NCBI GenBank assembly: GCA_023136155.1 | Contig: JAGLRT010000096.1 | Span: forward strand, 1 to 5,478 | Reading direction: 5' to 3' | Length of the DNA: 5,478 nt | From: Methanosarcinales archaeon | Lineage (GTDB): Archaea; Halobacteriota; Methanosarcinia; Methanosarcinales; Methanocomedenaceae | In this document: positions 1 through 5,299 of the stretch, piece after piece | Numbering within the stretch: position 1 is the first letter of the stretch | Layout: each line of letters starts with the position of its first letter | Program-made: the position numbers and the translations under genes | The notes under the pieces: model-generated | What the model was told of the DNA's origin: nothing | The model's input: only the letters and a program-made list of their open reading frames with translations | Database searches by the model: none

Positions 1-503
1 AGGGATTGATTCTCACCGGCGGGCCCGATGCAGATTACTTTGCCCCTGTGTTTCTTCTCAAGGGTCTCATTGGTATCACTGGTGGTCTTTCCCCACAGGG
101 AAGCTGCACTGCAGAGTTCAACAGTTTCATCAGACACTGTTAGGTATGTAGGTTCAGCAGCCCTACCCTGGATTATAATTGCATCGTACCCTGCCTTTTT
201 TATCCAGGGTCCGAAATGACCGCCTGCATGGCAGTCTGTAAGCAAATTGGTAAGTGGTGATTTGAATGATGCACTGAACCTGCCTGAAGTGGGTGCCTTT
301 GTACCAGTCAAGGGTCCGGTAGTGAACACGATCTTGTTAGATTCCCCCAGCGGGTCAGCTTTAGGGTCAACTTCATCATGGATTATCTTTGCACCCAGTC
401 CCCTGCCCCCGATAAACATCTTTTTTGTTTGTTCGTCAAGCACCTCATCCATGATTTTCCCGTTCGTAAGGTCGACTCTTAGTATCTTATCCATGTATGC
501 CAT
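1..503 (-). CDS. Aldehyde:ferredoxin oxidoreductase family protein, N-terminal part (partial at window edge)
   Basis: This is 167 codons of a frame that runs off the left edge. The pieces match the N-terminal domain of tungsten-pterin aldehyde:ferredoxin oxidoreductases: KILRVDLTNGKI (6-17), FIGGRGLGAKII (30-41), DPLGESNKIVFTTGPLTGT (50-68), APTSGRFS (70-77), KSPLT (81-85), AGGHFGPWIKKAGYDAIIIQG (93-113), LWGKTT (136-141) and CIGPAGEN (158-165). Full-length members have about 600 residues, so the [4Fe-4S] cysteines and the second half of the pterin site are outside the window. Arg75 aligns with Arg76 of the Pyrococcus enzyme by my recollection, and His92 takes the place of its Asn93, whose contact to the pterin Mg2+ is through the backbone. 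The ATG at 503 follows TGAGGAGG (511-518) by seven bases and the mer stop by 12, so co-expression with mer is likely. The substrate (aldehyde, acid or aromatic acyl) cannot be told. Confidence 0.93.
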   Translation of the reverse strand, partial: MAYMDKILRVDLTNGKIMDEVLDEQTKKMFIGGRGLGAKIIHDEVDPKADPLGESNKIVFTTGPLTGTKAPTSGRFSASFKSPLTNLLTDCHAGGHFGPWIKKAGYDAIIIQGRAAEPTYLTVSDETVELCSAASLWGKTTSDTNETLEKKHRGKVICIGPAGENQS

Positions 504-510
504 ATTTATT

Positions 511-518
511 CCTCCTCA
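511..518 (-). promoter_or_regulatory. Ribosome binding site of the AOR gene, merged with the mer stop
   Basis: TGAGGAGG begins with the TGA stop of mer and ends seven bases before the AOR ATG. This strong site supports the start at 503 rather than the second in-frame ATG three codons later, and suggests coupled translation of mer and the AOR gene. Confidence 0.8.
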
Positions 519-1496
519 CCCCATTGCAGGGATAATTTCTTTTCCTACCAGTTTGATCGCTTCCGTTCTGTCAGGTCCTATTGGCGAACCCACTATTATC
601 TGTGTCACTCCTGCATTTTCCAATTCATGGATCTGCTCAATGCAGTCATCAGGAGTGCCACAAATGGAGAACGCTGAGATCATATCATCAGTAACGGTCT
701 GAATTGTCTGTTTGAACCCTTCTTTAAAAGCCGATGTGAGCCTGGTATAATCTTCCTCTGGTATACCGTGCCGCTTGACCACATCGGGCGGAGAGCCAGC
801 TGTGATGAATGCCACCACTGGCTTCGCTGCTGCTACTGCCTCTTCGCGGCTTTTAGCTACCGAAAAACTGGTGTATGCACCAACATCGAACTGTGAAAAG
901 TTCCTGCCAGCTGCCCCTTCCCTAAGCATATTGAGAGCAAACTCAAAGTCCCTGGGATGTGAGGCATTAACCAGTGCCCCGTCCCCTATCCGACCAGCTA
1001 GTTTCAGCATTCCCGGACCCTGTGCCCCAATATATACAGGGATTGTGGTTTTACCAAAATTGAGCTTAGCCTTCTTTATTGATACTACTTCACCATTACA
1101 GGAGATAGACTCGCCTGATGTGAGGCGCTTCACTACTTCCACAGTCTCCCTTACAGTTTGAAGTGGTTTTGTCCACTGAACACCCAGATTCTCAAAGGTC
1201 ATCTTATCGCCCGGGCCGATACCGAATACCGCCCTGCCGCCCGATACTTCATCCACGGTAGCAATTGCAGATGCCAGCTGCGGGGCTGTCCTTGTATATG
1301 GATTGGTAACCCCTGTTCCCAGTTTTATAGTGGATGTCCTGGCTGCGATATATGTCAGTAACGAAAATGAGTCGCGGTTGTTATAATGGTCTGTTATCCA
1401 GGCATATTCGATGCCGTTCTCCTCAGAGAACCGTATCATATCTGCCAATGTATCTGCAGTTTCATTTGCCAAAAACTCGATGCCAAAGTGTAACAT
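516..1496 (-). CDS. mer: 5,10-methylenetetrahydromethanopterin reductase (F420-dependent)
   Basis: Mer interconverts methylene-H4MPT and methyl-H4MPT with reduced or oxidised F420, the cytoplasmic step next to Mtr. The protein has 326 residues and the bacterial-luciferase-like TIM-barrel fold. Family landmarks are FGIEF (4-8), YAWITDHYNNR (31-41), IKLGTGVTNPYTR (57-69), the FGIGPGDK loop (91-98), PVYIGAQGPGMLKLAG (153-168), GDGALVNASHP (171-181), VVAFITAGSPP (227-237) and VTQIIVGSPIGPD (297-309). These distinguish true Mer from generic F420 luciferase-family enzymes. The ATG at 1496 has TGAGGT at 1503-1508, which includes the mtrH TGA. The spacer after mtrH is nine bases, so mer is probably co-transcribed with mtr. 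The TGA stop starts the ribosome-binding site of the following AOR gene. As I recall, mer lies elsewhere in cultured Methanosarcina genomes, so this linkage is notable. Confidence 0.96.
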   Translation of the reverse strand: MLHFGIEFLANETADTLADMIRFSEENGIEYAWITDHYNNRDSFSLLTYIAARTSTIKLGTGVTNPYTRTAPQLASAIATVDEVSGGRAVFGIGPGDKMTFENLGVQWTKPLQTVRETVEVVKRLTSGESISCNGEVVSIKKAKLNFGKTTIPVYIGAQGPGMLKLAGRIGDGALVNASHPRDFEFALNMLREGAAGRNFSQFDVGAYTSFSVAKSREEAVAAAKPVVAFITAGSPPDVVKRHGIPEEDYTRLTSAFKEGFKQTIQTVTDDMISAFSICGTPDDCIEQIHELENAGVTQIIVGSPIGPDRTEAIKLVGKEIIPAMG

Positions 1497-1505
1497 ATCC
1501 AGACC

Positions 1506-2426
1506 TCACGCTAGTTCATAGGGGTGGTCCTCTGCATGTTCGATGCCGAAATCCTGCAGTGAATCCGCCATCAGGATGTCTGTCATTGCCACGGCAGGCG
1601 CTGCATATTTTGCATTTTCCACTGGTCCTATGAACAGCGAGTTAGCTCCGGCTGTAATACCTATGGTATTGGCTGAAATATCTGCTATCCTGCGGTATTC
1701 TTTTTCTGCATTCTTATGAAGCCATGCCCATGAACTGGGAATATTATGTGCACCCACACCAGTAGGCAGGCCGTAAAGTGCCTTGGCTACAGACAGCAGC
1801 CTGAATGAAGAACCTGCACCCTGACCAAATGGCTGCACTCCAGGGTCATAAAGTATCTTCTCAAACCCGCATTCCTTTGCAATGGTGAGCAACCCTTTAT
1901 CCACAAAACCGCCGCCGTCCTCCAACAGAGCAGTCCTTGCTTTCACCGATGGGTCCTGCATATTGAATCCCAGGATAACAGTGGCCTCTATTTTTGAGCG
2001 GGTAAGTACTGCAATTTCTTCTTCGTCGATCATCATGTTAATTGCATTGTACATGGTACGGCTGGCATAACCATTCCCTGAAACATGGTCCAGTCCGACT
2101 ATTCTGGACTCAAGATCTGCTGAATCTATTACCAGGGGCGCATCGGTATGGTCTGCCACAAAGTCCAGTCCCTTGACCATGAGTTCAGGGGTAAGGCCCA
2201 CTACCTGGAATATGTATGGGACATGGTGCTTATCTCCTGCTTCCTCCACTTCACGTATCTTTTGTTCAGCCTTCTTCTCATCAAAGGTGTTGTTCTTATC
2301 ATCTACGATGTTATGACCGTCATAGAAGATGGTAGGTATTAATACCGTAGGGTTCTCGCCCACGTTTCCCCCAATCTTTACATTCCCGATATCTATTACC
2401 TTCTGGTCCCGTGCATACTTGAACAT
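1506..2426 (-). CDS. mtrH: Tetrahydromethanopterin S-methyltransferase subunit H
   Basis: MtrH is the soluble catalytic subunit that transfers the methyl group between methyl-H4MPT and the MtrA corrinoid at the cytoplasmic face. The protein has 306 residues, close to the usual 310 or so, and no membrane helix. Family-typical stretches are the N-terminal FKYARDQKVIDIGNVKIGG, PTIFYDGH (31-38), VIDSADLESR (99-108), ILGFNMQDPS (151-160), DPGVQPFGQGAGSS (194-207), LPTGVGAHNIPSSWAW (220-235) and ITAGANSLFIGPVENA (257-272). They fit the pterin-binding TIM-barrel methyltransferase fold. The frame stays open upstream to an ATG at 2498, but those 24 codons lie within mtrG and have no family resemblance. 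The ATG at 2426, with AGGTGAT at 2430-2436, is the start. The mtrG stop is eight bases upstream, and mer begins nine bases after the mtrH stop. Confidence 0.97.
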   Translation of the reverse strand: MFKYARDQKVIDIGNVKIGGNVGENPTVLIPTIFYDGHNIVDDKNNTFDEKKAEQKIREVEEAGDKHHVPYIFQVVGLTPELMVKGLDFVADHTDAPLVIDSADLESRIVGLDHVSGNGYASRTMYNAINMMIDEEEIAVLTRSKIEATVILGFNMQDPSVKARTALLEDGGGFVDKGLLTIAKECGFEKILYDPGVQPFGQGAGSSFRLLSVAKALYGLPTGVGAHNIPSSWAWLHKNAEKEYRRIADISANTIGITAGANSLFIGPVENAKYAAPAVAMTDILMADSLQDFGIEHAEDHPYELA

Positions 2427-2429
2427 AAT

Positions 2430-2436
2430 ATCACCT
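2430..2436 (-). promoter_or_regulatory. Ribosome binding site deciding the mtrH start
   Basis: AGGTGAT, overlapping the TAG stop of mtrG, sits just before the ATG at 2426 (three bases after the T, five after AGGTG). It marks the conserved MFKYARDQK start and argues against the 24-codon-longer frame that begins at 2498. Confidence 0.8.
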
Positions 2437-2599
2437 AAATCCCCAGCAGGTTGACCAGTAACAGAGCCGCCACCATACCGTAAAGTATGCCGATCCATCT
2501 GCCGATCATGGTCCCTCTATGCTGTAATATCTCACCGGATGAAAATTCAACAGTAGTCTCGATCTTATCCAGCCGTTCCATCAATGTATCATAATCCAT
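2435..2599 (-). CDS. mtrG: Tetrahydromethanopterin S-methyltransferase subunit G (short form)
   Basis: This 54-residue reading frame runs from MDYDTLMERLDKIETTVEFS to LLLVNLLGI. It has a charged amphipathic N-terminal helix (ERLDKIETTVEF), then IGRWIGILYG and one membrane helix (about 36-53). The RLDKI, EF, and IGxxIGILYG elements are hallmarks of MtrG, and the position between mtrF and mtrH is canonical. MtrG proteins I know are about 70-86 residues, so this one lacks roughly 12-25 N-terminal residues. The shortening is real in this sequence. In the same frame a TGA lies at 2605-2607, three codons upstream of the ATG, with no start codon in between. GGGAGTGAT at 2605-2613 gives a ribosome-binding site five bases from the ATG. 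The gene overlaps mtrF by 11 bases, and its TAG stop is part of the mtrH ribosome-binding site. It is easily missed by tools with a 60-codon cutoff. Confidence 0.93.
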   Translation of the reverse strand: MDYDTLMERLDKIETTVEFSSGEILQHRGTMIGRWIGILYGMVAALLLVNLLGI

Positions 2600-2804
2600 A
2601 TCCGATCACTCCCAAAAGAAGCAGTAGCAATCCTACCATAAGTCCCAGAACAAGGTACAATCTGGCAGCAGGATGCCCCACTCCGGCAAATGTACGCTGG
2701 TCCCGTCCTATTATCATGACCCTACGCCCCATGTCCTTAGCCATGCGGTCGATCTCCCTAGTATTTGGAGTACCGATAGCAGGTATGGTCTGTTTCTCCT
2801 TCAT
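2589..2804 (-). CDS. mtrF: Tetrahydromethanopterin S-methyltransferase subunit F
   Basis: This 71-residue small subunit has a soluble N-terminal half and one C-terminal transmembrane helix (about residues 48-69, Leu/Gly/Val-rich, ending GVIGYGL). The soluble half contains IPAIGTPNTREIDRM and a basic stretch (RRVMIIGRDQR). The Pro-x-x-Gly-x-Pro element near the N-terminus and the later Ile-x-x-Arg-(N/D)-Gln pattern resemble MtrF of Methanosarcina as I remember it. The ATG overlaps the mtrA TGA by four bases (ATGA). The upstream ribosome-binding match (GAGG at 2813-2816) is modest, consistent with termination-reinitiation coupling to mtrA. The 3' end overlaps mtrG by 11 bases. MtrF is normally separate from, but related to, the C-terminal part of MtrA, so the neighbouring position is expected. 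Confidence 0.92.
   Translation of the reverse strand: MKEKQTIPAIGTPNTREIDRMAKDMGRRVMIIGRDQRTFAGVGHPAARLYLVLGLMVGLLLLLLGVIGYGL
2605..2613 (-). promoter_or_regulatory. Ribosome binding site for mtrG
   Basis: GGGAGTGAT lies inside the 3' end of mtrF, five bases before the mtrG ATG. It is a partial match to GGAGGTGAT and supports the short mtrG start. The in-frame TGA that rules out a longer mtrG falls within this element. Confidence 0.65.
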
Positions 2805-3499
2805 ATCAACCGCCTCAACAATAACAATATGAACGTTATCACAAATCCGATTATAAAACCCTGGAACATCCCTGAATACAGGCCAGACATTATCTTCTGT
2901 ACTTTGCCTATGTCCTTGACCTCTGATTCTATGGCCCTTATCCTTCCTTCAAGTGAAACCAGTTCAGGGGATATGACTGTTAGGCCTTCCTCAACAGTTT
3001 CACTGCTGCCGCCAAAAGATACCAGCAAAGGCTCACCTTCATACTCTTCTTTTGTGGCAAGGCCGTCTAATGTCTGCACGATACGATCCATGTCCTCAAT
3101 GTTCATCAGGTCAATTATCTCCACCTGGCTGCGCCAGATATTGATGGTATCTGAATTAATATTAGTAATATATGGGATAGCACCACTTGCCCCGATAATA
3201 CGGCCCTCTTCATCGATGCCACTGCGGTGCATAGCTATTATTGCGTCTCCTGATAGGTGGCCGTGAACCTCAGCACCGCACACCAGAAGATATCGGATAT
3301 TGGTATTGGAAACAATATTAGCCACTATTTTTTCAATGCCGATGTTCTCGGTCTTCATAGATCCTGCAATGGCACAGTGCTGTGTCAGGCGTTCCTTGTC
3401 CAGATCGCTGGCAAGGGTAATCACTGCTGCACATGAGCCAGGGTCGCCTGTAATATATTCACCTGATACAGGAGGCCAGTTGGGTACAGTAGAACCCAT
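2801..3499 (-). CDS. mtrA: Tetrahydromethanopterin S-methyltransferase subunit A (corrinoid protein)
   Basis: MtrA carries the corrinoid that accepts the methyl group from methyl-H4MPT and passes it to coenzyme M, or the reverse. This 232-residue protein has the family's N-terminal soluble domain (about 1-170), with KTENIGIEKIV (49-59), NIRYLLVCGAEVHGHLSGDA (67-86) and GASGAIPYI (103-111). A linker rich in Glu, Lys and Arg follows (about 178-205), then one C-terminal membrane anchor (about 210-228). His81 in GHLSG aligns with the histidine known to ligate cobalt in the family (His84 in the studied Methanothermus protein). His79, two residues earlier, is an extra histidine where I recall Lys or another polar residue. 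The ATG at 3499 is preferred because GGAGGTGA at 3506-3513 lies six bases away. A GTG one codon upstream (3502) is possible but only three bases from that site. The stop overlaps the mtrF start as ATGA. Confidence 0.96.
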   Translation of the reverse strand: MGSTVPNWPPVSGEYITGDPGSCAAVITLASDLDKERLTQHCAIAGSMKTENIGIEKIVANIVSNTNIRYLLVCGAEVHGHLSGDAIIAMHRSGIDEEGRIIGASGAIPYITNINSDTINIWRSQVEIIDLMNIEDMDRIVQTLDGLATKEEYEGEPLLVSFGGSSETVEEGLTVISPELVSLEGRIRAIESEVKDIGKVQKIMSGLYSGMFQGFIIGFVITFILLLLRRLI

Positions 3500-3807
3500 C
3501 ACAGGTCACCTCCATAAAGGATGTAAAGAGCTATGGCACTGATGAATAGTCCCAGGATAATGCCGTATACAAGATTGGTAATCTTCCCCAGGTTCAGGAA
3601 TATACCTTCCCGGTTGGGGTGTGATATGAGAGGTGTGGTGTCGGGGTCAAGAGAGTGCATAAGGTCAACTGCAACTGCCTCCAGTGTATCTATCCGATCA
3701 GATACCACAGCCAGATTTGCCTGCACATTGTCTTCGTCCATTTGGGCAATAATGCCGTTGTATGGGTCAATAGCAACCTTTTCGTCCTGGTCTATTATGG
3801 CATACAT
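3499..3807 (-). CDS. mtrB: Tetrahydromethanopterin S-methyltransferase subunit B
   Basis: This 102-residue small subunit has an acidic, soluble N-terminal region (about 1-70) and a single C-terminal transmembrane helix at about residues 76-97, ending LYILYGGDL. In the family, MtrB is a one-helix subunit of the membrane complex. The size, topology and position between mtrC and mtrA all fit. The ATG at 3807 is supported by TGAGGTG at 3814-3820, which includes the mtrC TGA stop. The gap to mtrC is 10 bases. The last codons of mtrB (Gly-Gly-Asp) are themselves written as GGAGGTGA, so they double as the Shine-Dalgarno of mtrA. The TGA stop overlaps the mtrA ATG by one base. The sequence is poorly conserved across methanogens, so context carries much of the call. 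Confidence 0.93.
   Translation of the reverse strand: MYAIIDQDEKVAIDPYNGIIAQMDEDNVQANLAVVSDRIDTLEAVAVDLMHSLDPDTTPLISHPNREGIFLNLGKITNLVYGIILGLFISAIALYILYGGDL
3506..3513 (-). promoter_or_regulatory. Ribosome binding site deciding the mtrA start
   Basis: GGAGGTGA is a full-strength match to the archaeal 16S anti-Shine-Dalgarno sequence, embedded in the last sense codons of mtrB. It is six bases from the ATG at 3499 but only three from the in-frame GTG at 3502, so it favours the ATG. Confidence 0.8.
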
Positions 3808-3817
3808 TTTTTACACC

Positions 3818-4570
3818 TCAATGTTCAGCAACTGGAAAACCGGTCCATGACATTCCATAGATATCTTTTTTCACCATTCGGTACCAACCACTGATAAAAA
3901 TTGCAAATCCCAGGGCGCTAACCAGTATTATCCCTGCAGCGTCAAAAGACGGGACCATGAGCAGCAGTACCAGTCCGAACACTGCTGTGGTCAAGGATGC
4001 TTCCACACCCGACAACCACAGGGTCCTGCGCTGGTTCTCACCGGCACCCATGCTGCCGTTGTATGGATGAAGAACGGCAAGGGTCACAGCAATATACAAC
4101 AGAGGGAACAACAGGGTCACCTGCTCAGGGAACAATCCTGCAAGGAACCTGATTATCACGGCTGTAGATGCTGCCAGTATGGAACTCTCCTGTATCATTA
4201 CCGGGATTTTCATCTTGATAATCTTTTGGGCGCAGATGCCTGTGATGGCCCCGCCTGCCAGAGCAGCCGCAATCTCAACTATGGGATTCATGCCCAACTG
4301 CATGCCCGCATACACAGCTGTTGCACCTACAGCAGTACCCCAGTACCCAATAGATGATGTCCCCGTACCCAGGCCGTAACTTGCCAGGCTGCGTACACCA
4401 TTGGCACTGCTCACGAAAGCTGGCCAGATAAGTGGAACTAAAATAAAAACATAGGCAGCAGTATATCCTTGAAGGAAAATGGCTGCCAGTCCTGTGATTA
4501 TTGAAACTATGAATAATCTAAGGGATGGAATGTCAGCTCCGCCCGATACTGCAGGAGTTCCGGCACTCAT
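3818..4570 (-). CDS. mtrC: Tetrahydromethanopterin S-methyltransferase subunit C
   Basis: This 250-residue polytopic membrane protein is the third large subunit of the Na+-translocating membrane part of Mtr. Hydrophobic segments lie at about residues 18-35, 38-54, 76-94, 96-114, 130-147, 150-168, 190-207 and 211-229, giving seven or eight likely helices. Conserved-looking polar stretches join them: SYGLGTGTSSIGYWG (64-78), KIPVMIQESS (121-130) and LHPYNGSMGAGENQRRTLW (167-185). The short N-terminus is Ala/Gly/Pro-rich. The identity follows from this hydropathy pattern, the family-like length and the place between mtrD and mtrB. The ATG follows the mtrD stop with zero spacer. Upstream there is only a G-rich GGGGGCGGT at 4575-4583, a poorer ribosome-binding match than its neighbours have, so coupling to mtrD translation probably matters here. 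The stop codon forms part of the mtrB ribosome-binding site. Confidence 0.95.
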   Translation of the reverse strand: MSAGTPAVSGGADIPSLRLFIVSIITGLAAIFLQGYTAAYVFILVPLIWPAFVSSANGVRSLASYGLGTGTSSIGYWGTAVGATAVYAGMQLGMNPIVEIAAALAGGAITGICAQKIIKMKIPVMIQESSILAASTAVIIRFLAGLFPEQVTLLFPLLYIAVTLAVLHPYNGSMGAGENQRRTLWLSGVEASLTTAVFGLVLLLMVPSFDAAGIILVSALGFAIFISGWYRMVKKDIYGMSWTGFPVAEH

Positions 4571-5299
4571 TTAAACCGCCCCCATTGATGCATACGTTGA
4601 CACCGAGTATATTATTACTGCCAGGAATGTGCTGACAATGAGGCATGAAAAGAATGTTTTTGGGATTCTCAACATCTTCCTATCAAACATGCCTTCGGTC
4701 TTCCCAACAAGTGTATATGCGGGCAGTACGCAGTTGATGAGGAATATTCCTGCTGCTATCATCCCTGATATTGCTGCCGTTTCCTGGGTTATTGGTACAA
4801 ACAGGTAATGTACTCCCAGGAACACCATGGCACCACCAAGTCCCCCTATTATTCCCCCAATGACACCGCTTATTACTGTTTGCACAGGCATACCGTGACC
4901 GTCAGTACCTGGAGTAACAAATGGTTTTTGTTCCCAGCCTGTGATAGCATCCTTAGTGCTGCTGCCCAGGACTGATTGTCCGCTGGCTGTCTGGCCGGAA
5001 ACAGGAGGTACGCCTGTGCCAAAGGCATTCATCAGGTTACCGCCCAGTATGGTCAGCACTACCATCAAGGTAGAACTGGCAGCCCCTGAAGCTAGCATTG
5101 CCACCGGACCTGCTTCCAGTGCAAAAGAAGCTGACAGGATGCCGGAAAGTCCAGCGCCGAATGATAGCATGGAAGGGCCTGTGGCGATACCGGTGGATGC
5201 GGACATGGCACCCACCGCACTGGCTGGGATGAAATGTACGCAAACACCCACAAATACGCCACCTGCGATAATGAATAACATTAAAGTTACTGGGTCCAT
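4571..5299 (-). CDS. mtrD: Tetrahydromethanopterin S-methyltransferase subunit D
   Basis: This 242-residue integral membrane protein is one of the three large membrane subunits (C, D, E) thought to form the Na+ path of the Mtr complex. Hydrophobic segments lie at about residues 3-25, 45-62, 66-92, 139-167, 174-196 and 215-237. A polar loop at about 96-136 contains the GTDGHGMP element at residues 131-138, just before a Gly-rich helix (SGVIGGIIGGLGG). The length, the long polar loop and the Gly-rich helix match MtrD as I know the family. The ATG at 5299 follows the mtrE TAA directly. A strong Shine-Dalgarno GAGGAGGGG at 5306-5314 lies inside the end of mtrE and supports this start. The TAA stop touches the mtrC ATG, so translational coupling on both sides is likely. 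Nothing in the frame looks damaged. Confidence 0.95.
   Translation of the reverse strand: MDPVTLMLFIIAGGVFVGVCVHFIPASAVGAMSASTGIATGPSMLSFGAGLSGILSASFALEAGPVAMLASGAASSTLMVVLTILGGNLMNAFGTGVPPVSGQTASGQSVLGSSTKDAITGWEQKPFVTPGTDGHGMPVQTVISGVIGGIIGGLGGAMVFLGVHYLFVPITQETAAISGMIAAGIFLINCVLPAYTLVGKTEGMFDRKMLRIPKTFFSCLIVSTFLAVIIYSVSTYASMGAV

Noticed and set aside
504..515. Possible terminator or promoter between mer and the AOR gene
   Set aside because: The gap is only 12 bases, mostly ribosome-binding site, with no room for a TATA/BRE promoter and no T-rich run downstream of a stem. Co-transcription is simpler.
247..1161. Long plus-strand open frames opposite mer and the AOR gene (151 and 128 codons)
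   Set aside because: They are antisense to well-recognised conserved genes, encode low-complexity Ser/Pro/Ile-rich translations with no family resemblance, and are explained by the codon use of the real genes.
2801..2804. mtrA-mtrF junction as a frameshifted MtrA-MtrF fusion
   Set aside because: MtrA ends after its membrane anchor as expected, and MtrF has its own start and its own anchor. The ATGA overlap is a normal coupled junction.
2673..3266. A 197-codon plus-strand open frame opposite mtrA and mtrF
   Set aside because: It is entirely antisense to mtrA/mtrF and overlaps other spurious frames. Its translation has no recognisable domain, and the minus-strand genes are clearly real.
3808..3817. 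A-rich run between mtrC and mtrB as a possible terminator (T-tract) or slippery site
   Set aside because: In the transcribed direction it is a run of A, not the U-tract of an archaeal terminator. Both flanking frames are complete, so frameshifting need not be invoked.
5037..5243. A 68-codon minus-strand frame inside mtrD
   Set aside because: It is a shifted-frame shadow of mtrD, with a His/Cys/Arg-rich translation and no sign of an independent gene.
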